NCBI GenBank assembly: GCA_052031065.1
Contig: JBPEXY010000153.1
Span: forward strand, 1 to 18,130
Length of the DNA: 18,130 nucleotides
Origin: JBPEXY01 sp052031065
GTDB lineage: Bacteria; Pseudomonadota; Gammaproteobacteria; Immundisolibacterales; Immundisolibacteraceae
Reading direction: 5' to 3'
The stretch's first letter is position 1, and each line of letters begins with the position of its first letter. A program made the translations under genes and the position numbers. Below are positions 6,755 to 13,780 of this stretch, piece by piece. The notes under the pieces were generated by a model, which ran no database searches, was not told the origin of the DNA, and saw nothing but the letters and a program-made list of their open reading frames with translations.

Positions 6755-8949
6755 TCGGGATAACGGCCAGGGCACTGAAATTGCTGAAACCCTTTATCAA
6801 TCAGCTTGCCCAGCTCAGCTGCGGGCAACGGCCGGCTAATAAAGTAACCCTGTCCGACATCGCACTCGAGAACCGACAACAGGTCCCAGACTGCCCTGTT
6901 TTCAATACCCTCTGCGACCACTTTGATCCCCAGCTGATGAGCCATGGTGATCGTTGAGTGGACAATGATCAGATCATCTCCATTTTGATCTATCTGGGTG
7001 ACGAAACCGCGGTCAATTTTCAGTTCGTCGACCTGTAATTTTTTCAGATAGGCCAAAGAAGAGTATCCGGTTCCGAAATCATCGACGGAAAACTCTATGC
7101 CATGCTGACGCAACTGCTCCATGATCTTGATCGCCTGCTGTGGGTCATCAATCAGATCACTCTCCGTCACTTCGAACTTTAACCGGTTACCCGGCACCCC
7201 CGTTTGCGCCAGCAAATCGCCGACAAAATGCGGAAGTTCGCTTTCTTGCAGGTTACGCGCAGAAAGATTGACCGCCACTTGCATGGTCCTGCCCTGCAGG
7301 TGCCATTGCGCTGCCTGGGCGATGGCTTTGCGAATGACGCTGCGCGTCAGACCAGTGATCAGCCCTGAACGCTCTGCCAGCACGATGAATTGATCGGGCG
7401 GTACATACCCTCGTCGTGGATGGTGCCACCGCGCCAACGCCTCAACCCCGACAACCGACGCGTTGCGAAAAAGAACCTTCGGCTGATAACAAAGCGACAG
7501 CTGATCGGTTTCAATTGCCTGGCGCAGATCGTTTTCCAGGGTGAATAATTCTGCTTTGTTATTTTTATAGTTCGGCTTGTAACCAACCACCCCAGCACGC
7601 TCACGCTTGGCCACATACATGGCGATCTCTGCATGACGCAGGAGCAGTTCGGCACTGTTTCCATGTTGTGGGTAGAGCGCCGCTCCGGCACTGGCCGCTA
7701 GCCCAATCCGGTAGCCATCCACTTTGACCTGCCGACTGATCTCTGTCACTACGTCGCCAGCAATCTGCTCCACTGCCTGAATGGAATTGACGCTACCAAC
7801 AACCAGTGCAAATTCATCACCCCCCAATCGACCAATTTTGGCTGACCTGCCAAATTTCTCTTTAATGGCAGTAGCAACCTGGGCCAACAGCCGGTCGCCG
7901 ACAAAATGGCCGAAACTATCGTTAATATCCTTGAAACGGTCCAGGTCAATCAACACCAACCCAAAACTGGCCCCGGTACCACTTGCGGCGACGATAGAGT
8001 GGGCAATGAGATCGATGAACCTGCGCCGGTCAGGCAGACCGGTCAACGGATCGTAATGATGCGGGTCACCCCCGGCATAAAGCGCACCCGATTCGTTTAC
8101 CACCGCCAAAATCAGGCCATTATGCTGATCCTCGATAGCATGCAAAGTAACCAGAGCTCGCAATCTGCCATCGCTACCGACGGAAAACACAGAATCATGG
8201 AGTAGCGAATCGACCCGACCGGCAGTCAAACTTTGTAACTCTTTTTCGAACTCACCACGTTCATTGACTTCGAGGAGATCGGACAGTTGCAGGGAATCGA
8301 TCTGTCCCACCCCATCAACCAGTTGCCGCGCCCTTCTATTGGCATAGACCTGTGCCTCAGATTCCCGATCGAACAGAAACACCCCCTGATCAAGATAATC
8401 GAGAACTCTGCGAATCCTGCTAATTTCACGACCGGCACGCTGGCGACTATTGATTAACCGCTCAATGACTGCATCGACGACCTCGATCCGCCCATCACTT
8501 TCGTCCATCCTCCGGTTGGTGTCACAGCTTCGCAAAATCTGCGCAACTTTCTTTCCTAGCGCATCTGCCGGGGCCTGTAGTGGTGCGATATCGACATTGG
8601 TCAAAAGACGATGACCGGCCAGATAGTCAGTAGCCAAACGGTCATCACACAGCAGTAGTATCTGCGTCGTCCGTGGTAACAGTTCGTTGTTGATCCGTAC
8701 AACCTGCGGATGAATCAACAGCGCGGGCTGGTCAGTGGCAATGATGAGCAGATCCGGCGTCCGAACCGCCGCCATGCATTCGGGTAAAGCAGCGGGACCG
8801 TCGCAATCAAGTTCTGTGTAAGGGCATGGTACAAATTGCCAGTCCAGCGGGTGCCGCTCTAGCAGATTGACCACCGTCACCTTCCCGCCAGGAGTCTCCT
8901 CACTAGAGGCTACAACCCAGCTGTTACCGGTACGACTGGTACTACCCAT
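6751..8949 (-). CDS. GGDEF/EAL cyclic-di-GMP protein with PAS-like and N-terminal receiver-like regions
   Basis: I chose the ATG at 8947-8949 (732 residues). A GGAGG (8963-8967) lies upstream at a rather long 13 bases. An in-frame GTG at 9016-9018 lacks such a site. Residues about 10-140 resemble a receiver fold, but I see no lysine in the last strand (APLQAP), so phosphorylation is doubtful. A PAS-like segment (about 183-290) precedes the GGDEF domain (about 298-460), which has an intact GGDEF at 376-380. The inhibitory RxxD site is absent. The EAL domain (about 467-725) keeps EAL (503-505), VAVNLSARNL, FEVTES, DDFGTGYSSL, LKIDRGFV, AEGIEN and GQGYFISRPLP, so phosphodiesterase activity is likely. 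It has no membrane segment and is probably cytoplasmic. It stands alone, convergent with the glycosylase gene. Confidence 0.93.
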   Translation of the reverse strand: MGSTSRTGNSWVVASSEETPGGKVTVVNLLERHPLDWQFVPCPYTELDCDGPAALPECMAAVRTPDLLIIATDQPALLIHPQVVRINNELLPRTTQILLLCDDRLATDYLAGHRLLTNVDIAPLQAPADALGKKVAQILRSCDTNRRMDESDGRIEVVDAVIERLINSRQRAGREISRIRRVLDYLDQGVFLFDRESEAQVYANRRARQLVDGVGQIDSLQLSDLLEVNERGEFEKELQSLTAGRVDSLLHDSVFSVGSDGRLRALVTLHAIEDQHNGLILAVVNESGALYAGGDPHHYDPLTGLPDRRRFIDLIAHSIVAASGTGASFGLVLIDLDRFKDINDSFGHFVGDRLLAQVATAIKEKFGRSAKIGRLGGDEFALVVGSVNSIQAVEQIAGDVVTEISRQVKVDGYRIGLAASAGAALYPQHGNSAELLLRHAEIAMYVAKRERAGVVGYKPNYKNNKAELFTLENDLRQAIETDQLSLCYQPKVLFRNASVVGVEALARWHHPRRGYVPPDQFIVLAERSGLITGLTRSVIRKAIAQAAQWHLQGRTMQVAVNLSARNLQESELPHFVGDLLAQTGVPGNRLKFEVTESDLIDDPQQAIKIMEQLRQHGIEFSVDDFGTGYSSLAYLKKLQVDELKIDRGFVTQIDQNGDDLIIVHSTITMAHQLGIKVVAEGIENRAVWDLLSVLECDVGQGYFISRPLPAAELGKLIDKGFQQFQCPGRYPD

Positions 8950-9166
8950 TATTAAGAAACCGCCTCCAGCGCTGCATAATCGATATTCGAGCGGGCAACA
9001 GAAGCTCTTCTGCCCCACCTGTTATCGTCATGCGGGCGAAAAAACTGAGACACTGAAAGAAATAAAAACAGGGTTCCCATCAGCTCCCTGGGGCGAGCCA
9101 CCGGGCGCGGGCCAATGGCCAATCTGCTACTGATATTTCTTACAGTTCAAGACGGGAGAAAAGGAA

Positions 9167-10237
9167 TCACGCTCTCTGCACGAAGCTGACGAACACTAAC
9201 CCGGTCAACAGGAATATCACCGACGGCAAGAAAGCCGATACAACCAGATTAAACCCGTATGCCAGGCCGACATAACCGACACCCTGGCTAAAAATGTGGA
9301 ATAGCAGTCCGATAACAATGCCGGTAAAAATCCGCTGGCCAAGGTTACCGCTGCGCAAACTGCCGAAGACAAAGGGCAGCGAGATAAACACCATCACCAC
9401 CACCGTCAACGGCTGCGCCAGTTTCTGCCAGAACGCCAGCTGATAACGGCCGGCATTCTGACCATTCTCAAGCAGAAACTGAACATGGCGGTACAACTCC
9501 CGAACTGACATTCGCCCCGGTTCGACAACACCCACAGACATGTTCTCTGGCGCTAATGGTGATTCCCAACGAGCGCGAGGAGATTCAAGCAGAGTTGCTT
9601 CAGTTTCATCGAGATGGGTTTGGCGAATATCCTCGAGAGCCCATTCGCCATCACGATTGACCGCTTCGCTGGCATAGGTGATCACTTTCAGGCGCTGTTG
9701 CGGGTCAAACTCATAGATGGTCACCTGTTGGAGGGAACGGTCCGCATCGACAATGCGGACATTGACAAAAGTCTGCTGATCACGCGCCCAGACACCACCA
9801 TCATCACCAACAGTAAACGCATCATCCAACGCTCTACTACGCACCTCTTGACCCAATCGTTCCAGCGGCGGAACCACAAACTCACCAAGCAGGAAGGCAA
9901 ACAACAGCAATGGCAACGAAGCGAACAAAACAATCCGGCCGATGTTCGAAATTGAAAATCCCGCCGCTCGCAGTGCAATTAACTCACTTCCAGCCGCCAA
10001 ACTGCCCAGACCGACCAGCGAACCCACCAACGCGGCACTCGGCAACAGTTCGAATGCCCGTCTCGGAGTGGTCAGGATCATAAACTGCAGCAGCTGCATC
10101 AACCCGTAACTTGCCTCACCCAGTTCCGCAAGTTCGGCAATCAGTGCAAAGAATGAAAATACCGCGGTCAGCGCGGCCAGGGAAACCAGGAAGCCGCCAA
10201 GGACCGCCCTGGAAAGATACCGGGATACCTGACTCAC
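9167..10237 (-). CDS. lptG: LPS export ABC transporter permease LptG
   Basis: LptG pairs with LptF in the inner-membrane LptB2FG complex, which extracts lipopolysaccharide and sends it across the periplasm. The protein has 356 residues from the GTG at 10235-10237. That start overlaps the lptF stop (GTGA) and has AAGG 8 bases upstream. An upstream in-frame GTG at 10336 would overlap lptF by 103 bases and add 33 polar residues, so I rejected it. The topology is typical. A first membrane helix at about 14-36 is followed by further N-terminal helices and the cytoplasmic coupling region containing GSELIALRAAGFS. A periplasmic beta-jellyroll domain occupies about residues 140-260, and C-terminal helices include ISLPFVFGSLRSGNLGQRIF. 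Cotranscription with lptF is near certain. Confidence 0.96.
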   Translation of the reverse strand: MSQVSRYLSRAVLGGFLVSLAALTAVFSFFALIAELAELGEASYGLMQLLQFMILTTPRRAFELLPSAALVGSLVGLGSLAAGSELIALRAAGFSISNIGRIVLFASLPLLLFAFLLGEFVVPPLERLGQEVRSRALDDAFTVGDDGGVWARDQQTFVNVRIVDADRSLQQVTIYEFDPQQRLKVITYASEAVNRDGEWALEDIRQTHLDETEATLLESPRARWESPLAPENMSVGVVEPGRMSVRELYRHVQFLLENGQNAGRYQLAFWQKLAQPLTVVVMVFISLPFVFGSLRSGNLGQRIFTGIVIGLLFHIFSQGVGYVGLAYGFNLVVSAFLPSVIFLLTGLVFVSFVQRA

Positions 10238-11334
10238 CGGCGGAGCCTTAACAGGCGGTGTGGCCAGTTGACCATTGGATTCACCAGGTTGGTCATCATC
10301 ACGATGAACACTAATAGCAACAGCAGGTGAACCCACCAGACCCCAACCCAGGCCGGTATCCTGGCATCACCAATCCAGGCGCTGGATACCTTCAAAAGGT
10401 TTGTGTAGAGCAGGTAGATACCCATTGCGGTTGCCAGTCTGCCGGCCCTGCCAGAGCGCGGCGCAGCGTAACTGAGCGGTACCGCCATCAGCATCAGCAG
10501 TAGCGTGGAGATCGGGATCGACAGACGCCACTGAAACTCCGCCTCGCCATAACGGCCACGTTTTTTCAATTCAGCGGTGGGCAAGGTTTCTACCTTGCGA
10601 AACTTCTGTTTGAGCTCGGGCTGCCTGATCAGTAACGCATATTCCGCATAGCTGATCTGCCTGTAATCGAGACTCCCGGCCTGACCATCATACCGATGGC
10701 CATTTTCCAGAACCAGAAACTGGTCACCATTATCCTGATCAACCTCGACCCGGGCGGTCGGCGCGACCAGAACCGTTTCCGGTTGCTCGGCGTTGATGGC
10801 ACGGATAAACACGTTCTCCATGCGCGTTTTATCATCACTGAGTTGCTGTACGTAAAAAATTCGACGGCCTTCATCCAACGGCCGAAAAGAGCCCGCAGCG
10901 ACACCTGTCAGAGCCGGTTCGCTCTCCACGCGCTCTTCAATCCTGACAGTCTGTTCTTCAGCCCACGGGGCCAGATAGAACGACAGCACACCGACCGGCA
11001 GACTGACAGCCAGACCAACCAGTCCCACTGGAACCAACAGCTGCAGCGGTGAAATCCCTGCAGCATTGATCGCAGCCATTTCGCTGTCACGATACCAGCG
11101 ACTCAAGGTGAGGAGCGCAGCGAGATAAAGCGCCACCGGAATAATGATGGTCTGTGCCCAGAGCAGCTTCAGGCCCATCATCGACAACACCACGTCACTC
11201 GGCAGCTCCCCCTGGGCGACGGAGGCGAGATAGCGAATAACCCGTGTGCTGGATAAAACCAGCGTGAGCACGGTGATAGTACCGAGGAAATAGACCAGAA
11301 ACTCCCGAAACAGAGAGCGACGAATAACCTTCAT
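10234..11334 (-). CDS. lptF: LPS export ABC transporter permease LptF
   Basis: LptF is the partner permease of LptG in the LptB2FG exporter. The 366-residue length is normal for the family. It starts MKVIRRSLFREFLVYFLGT, with the first membrane helix at about 11-30. The coupling-helix region is WYRDSEMAAINAAGISPLQ (about 81-99). A periplasmic domain follows, with conserved-looking GSFRPLDEGRRIFYVQQL and ENGHRYDG. The C-terminal helices contain QWRLSIPISTLLLMLMAVPLSYAAPRSGRAGR. Its TGA overlaps the lptG GTG. It is divergent from pepA across a 423-base gap, the same arrangement as in E. coli and Pseudomonas. The start has no strong ribosome binding site. An 83-codon ORF ending in ATGA at this start is noted separately. 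Confidence 0.97.
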   Translation of the reverse strand: MKVIRRSLFREFLVYFLGTITVLTLVLSSTRVIRYLASVAQGELPSDVVLSMMGLKLLWAQTIIIPVALYLAALLTLSRWYRDSEMAAINAAGISPLQLLVPVGLVGLAVSLPVGVLSFYLAPWAEEQTVRIEERVESEPALTGVAAGSFRPLDEGRRIFYVQQLSDDKTRMENVFIRAINAEQPETVLVAPTARVEVDQDNGDQFLVLENGHRYDGQAGSLDYRQISYAEYALLIRQPELKQKFRKVETLPTAELKKRGRYGEAEFQWRLSIPISTLLLMLMAVPLSYAAPRSGRAGRLATAMGIYLLYTNLLKVSSAWIGDARIPAWVGVWWVHLLLLLVFIVMMTNLVNPMVNWPHRLLRLRR

Positions 11335-11387
11335 ACTGTCTCGATTTTGATCAATGTCCGTAATGTGGGAGTTTCCGGGCTTACAAA

Positions 11388-11410
11388 TTGTGAAATCGTT
11401 GAGATCACAA
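11388..11410. promoter_or_regulatory. Inverted repeat TTGTGA-N11-TCACAA upstream of lptF
   Basis: Perfect 6-bp arms at 11388-11393 and 11405-11410 have an 11-base spacer. It lies 54-76 bases before the lptF ATG, where a repressor or activator site would be expected. The arms resemble CRP half-sites, but the CRP spacing is 6, not 11-13, so I do not call it a CRP site. Confidence 0.25.
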
Positions 11411-11708
11411 GGAGGATAGAAAATTCTGTCGTCAGCGCAATTAATCGCACCACTAACCGGCCAAGGCCAGCGACGTTAACCGGGAGGGAGTAAAGTATAA
11501 GCAACTCTGTGGTCCAGCTGATGTCCTGATGAATTCGGCGACTGGCCAATTTTGCGAACAGCACTGAGGCCAATAACGCCATAATAACCGAGCTGCAGTG
11601 GTGAAACGGTCCATTAGCTCCACATAACCCTTACTCCTTACCCCCAGGAACACTTTCGGCCAGTACGTTTCGCGTCCCTGGCCCGATAAACTACCCTGCG
11701 ATGCAGAC

Positions 11709-11737
11709 TAGAAACGAATAACACCCCAAAATACGAT
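11709..11737 (+). promoter_or_regulatory. Candidate sigma-70 promoter for pepA
   Basis: TAGAAA (11709-11714) and TACGAT (11732-11737) each match the -35 and -10 consensus at four of six positions and are separated by exactly 17 bases. This would leave a leader of about 14-15 bases carrying the GGAG site at 11747-11750. It is weak by sequence alone. Confidence 0.22.
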
Positions 11738-11757
11738 CTATCCCCCGGAGAAACCCA

Positions 11758-13251
11758 ATGAAATTCAGCCTGGCTACCAAATCTGTCCACGAAGAGAGCG
11801 CCCACTGCCTGGTTCTGCCAGTCACCGCTGGCAAACAGCTCCCGACCGTGACGCAGAACGTGGACAAAGCCAGTGATGGTGCGATTACTGCAGCCATCAA
11901 AGCTGGCGATATCTCTACAGACCGGGGCCATTCCCTGTTGATGCGGTCGCTCAAAGGCATCACGGCTGAGCGGGTGTTACTGGTTGGGTGTGGCAAAGCG
12001 GGAGAGCTGGAGCCAGGTCACTTTATCTCAGTTCTGCAAAAAAGCGGGAAAGCATTGAAAGCACTCGGCTGCGGCAGCGCGGCCTGTTACCTGACCGAAC
12101 TACCGGTAGTCGGCCGCGATTTGCAGTGGAAACTGGCGCTGGCCGTGCAAACACTGGAACAGGCCACCTATCAGTTTACCGAGTACAAAAGCGGGAAAAA
12201 GAAGCCACCAAAACTCAAACGTATCGGCCTTAGCGCCGCTAGCGAAACTGAGACACCAGCAAAAGTGTTGAAAGCGGTTCTTGAAACCCATACAGCCATT
12301 GCCGCCGGGGTTAAACTGGCCCGTGACCTTGGCAACCGGCCGGGTAATGACTGTACGCCGACGTTTCTCGCCAGCGAGGCACAACGACTGGCAACCGAAT
12401 TACCCTTGAAAACCACCGTGCTCGATGAGCAGGCGATGAGCAAATTAAAAATGGACAGCCTGCTCTCCGTGGGTCGCGGTAGCCGGCAGGAATCCAAACT
12501 AATTATCGTCGAATACAAAGGTGGGACCGCCGCAGCCAAACCGGTTGTGCTGGTTGGCAAGGGGGTCACCTTCGATTCCGGTGGCATCTCCCTGAAGCCG
12601 GCTGCCAGCATGGAAGAAATGAAATACGACATGTGTGGCGCAGCGAGTGTTCTCGGCACTCTGCAGGCAGCAGCGGCGGCCAACCTGCCGATTAATCTTG
12701 TCGGCATTGTTCCGGCAGTCGAAAACATGCCCGATGGCCTCGCCAACAAGCCTGGCGACATTGTCACCAGCATGTCAGGCAAAACCATCGAAATCATCAA
12801 CACCGATGCCGAAGGCCGGCTGATCCTGGCCGATGCGCTCACCTACGCTGAACGCTACAAGCCCGATGTAGTGATCGACATCGCAACACTGACCGGTGCC
12901 TGCATTATCGCGCTGGGTCACCACCTCAGCGCAGTATTGGGCAACAGTGATGAACTGATCGACGACCTTATTGGTGCGGGGATAGATAGCCACGACAGGG
13001 CCTGGCAACTGCCCCTGATGGAGGAGTATCAGCAACAGATCAAAAGCAACATTGCCGATATCAGCAATGTTGGCGGCCGCGCTGCGGGTACGGTTACAGC
13101 AGCGTGTTTTCTGTCGCGCTTTACAGAGAAAGTCCAGTGGGCCCATATCGATATTGCCGGCACAGCATGGCAGAGCGGTAAACACAAAGATGCCACCGGC
13201 AGACCGGTACCCCTGTTGATGCAATACCTACTGAACCGTTGTCAATCCTGA
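11758..13251 (+). CDS. pepA: Leucyl aminopeptidase PepA (M17 family)
   Basis: This 497-residue cytosolic aminopeptidase (E. coli 503) removes N-terminal residues using two metal ions. The metal and catalytic residues are all visible: Lys268 and Asp273 in VGKGVTFDSGG, Lys280, Asp291, and Asp350, Glu352 and Arg354 in the M17 signature NTDAEGRLILAD. The N-terminal alpha/beta domain (about 1-150) is typical and is the part that contacts DNA in E. coli PepA. There PepA also acts in carAB regulation and Xer recombination, but nothing here tests that role. GGAG (11747-11750) sits 7 bases before the ATG. It starts the plus-strand set pepA-holC-hypothetical-valS and is divergent from lptF. Confidence 0.98.
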   Translation: MKFSLATKSVHEESAHCLVLPVTAGKQLPTVTQNVDKASDGAITAAIKAGDISTDRGHSLLMRSLKGITAERVLLVGCGKAGELEPGHFISVLQKSGKALKALGCGSAACYLTELPVVGRDLQWKLALAVQTLEQATYQFTEYKSGKKKPPKLKRIGLSAASETETPAKVLKAVLETHTAIAAGVKLARDLGNRPGNDCTPTFLASEAQRLATELPLKTTVLDEQAMSKLKMDSLLSVGRGSRQESKLIIVEYKGGTAAAKPVVLVGKGVTFDSGGISLKPAASMEEMKYDMCGAASVLGTLQAAAAANLPINLVGIVPAVENMPDGLANKPGDIVTSMSGKTIEIINTDAEGRLILADALTYAERYKPDVVIDIATLTGACIIALGHHLSAVLGNSDELIDDLIGAGIDSHDRAWQLPLMEEYQQQIKSNIADISNVGGRAAGTVTAACFLSRFTEKVQWAHIDIAGTAWQSGKHKDATGRPVPLLMQYLLNRCQS

Positions 13252-13273
13252 TCAGGAGCTAACATCCTATCAG
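13246..13273 (+). other. Palindrome and hairpin over the pepA stop codon
   Basis: TCCTGATCAGGA (13246-13257) is a perfect 12-bp palindrome containing the pepA TGA. CTGATCAGGA can instead pair with TCCTATCAG (13265-13273), giving nine pairs with one bulged C and a 7-base loop. No run of T follows, so it does not look like an intrinsic terminator. It might affect mRNA stability or holC translation. Confidence 0.4.
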
Positions 13274-13298
13274 TGACACCAACCCGAATCCTGCTTGC

Positions 13299-13778
13299 AT
13301 GACAAAAGTTGATTTTTACCTGGTGGATGAACCGGGTGAACCGGCTCTGCTGCGCTTTGTCTGTCGCCTGACACAGAAAATTTTTGCGCTGGGTCATCAA
13401 ATACATATTCACGCCGAATCAGAGTATCAGGCTAAGCAACTGGATGATCTGCTCTGGAGTTTCTCCGATTTATCATTCCTGCCCCACCGCCTGGTCACTG
13501 CAACCAGCAGCAACGGGCAAGATCTGTCCGCAACTGGCACCTCGGTAGATGAAAGGAGAGCGATCACCATCGGTTTTGACCATGACCCGGTGAACGCAGA
13601 GGACGTCCTGATCAACCTTTCAGAGCGGGTACCGCTATGGTTTAGTCGTTTCAACCGGGTCACCGAGTTTGTTGGCGGCGATGAACCCAGCCGGGGATTT
13701 GCCCGTGAGCGTTACCGCTTCTACCGGGACAGGGGCTACAATCTCGACACTCACCAGATTGCCAGGCAACCGGAATAG
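13299..13778 (+). CDS. holC: DNA polymerase III chi subunit
   Basis: This 159-residue protein matches HolC, which binds psi (HolD) in the clamp loader and contacts single-stranded DNA-binding protein at the replication fork. Family features are the start TKVDFYLV, the block CRLTQKIFALGHQIHIHAES (about 27-46), LDDLLWSFSDLSFLPHRL, the NLSERVPLWFSRFNRVTEFV segment, and the Arg/Tyr-rich end ARERYRFYRDRGY. It follows pepA after 47 bases. A 9-codon GTG-started mini-ORF in the gap ends in a TGA that overlaps the holC ATG, and no clear ribosome binding site is seen. The next gene begins 2 bases after its stop. Confidence 0.95.
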   Translation: MTKVDFYLVDEPGEPALLRFVCRLTQKIFALGHQIHIHAESEYQAKQLDDLLWSFSDLSFLPHRLVTATSSNGQDLSATGTSVDERRAITIGFDHDPVNAEDVLINLSERVPLWFSRFNRVTEFVGGDEPSRGFARERYRFYRDRGYNLDTHQIARQPE

Positions 13779-13780
13779 TT

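Larger units (their letters stand above)
11335..11757. other. 423-base lptF/pepA divergent region with no confidently supported gene
   Basis: Open frames here are short, and I do not recognise any of their products. The best is an 83-codon minus-strand ORF (11331-11582) whose TGA overlaps the lptF ATG. It is rich in hydrophobic residues but has no ribosome binding site. The region should hold both promoters, since lptF and pepA are transcribed away from each other. I see one inverted repeat (11388-11410), a candidate pepA promoter (11709-11737) and no terminator. Confidence 0.6.

Noticed and set aside
8950..9018. Extended start of the GGDEF/EAL protein at GTG 9018
   Set aside because: No ribosome binding site precedes it, and the extra 23 residues include a Cys-rich non-domain stretch. 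An ATG at 8947-8949 has GGAGG upstream.
9019..9166. Terminator or small gene between lptG and the GGDEF/EAL gene
   Set aside because: The only clear dyad is GGCC-AAT-GGCC, a 4-bp stem with no T-tract. No convincing ORF or RNA gene is seen.
10238..10336. N-terminally extended LptG starting at GTG 10336
   Set aside because: It would overlap lptF by 103 bases and add 33 polar residues before the first membrane helix. The GTG at 10235-10237 with an AAGG site and GTGA overlap fits the family length.
11335..11400. Sigma-E type promoter for lptF (GGAAACT followed by TCAAA on the minus strand)
   Set aside because: The -35-like element differs from GGAACTT and the spacing to TCAAA is about 19, too long for a confident call.
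11388..11410. CRP binding site
   Set aside because: The half-sites TGTGA and TCACA are 11 or more bases apart, whereas CRP needs 6.
12171..12842. 223-codon minus-strand ORF inside pepA
   Set aside because: It is a shadow of the pepA codons on the opposite strand. It is Ala/Ser/Arg/Pro-rich with no recognisable domain and no ribosome binding site evident.
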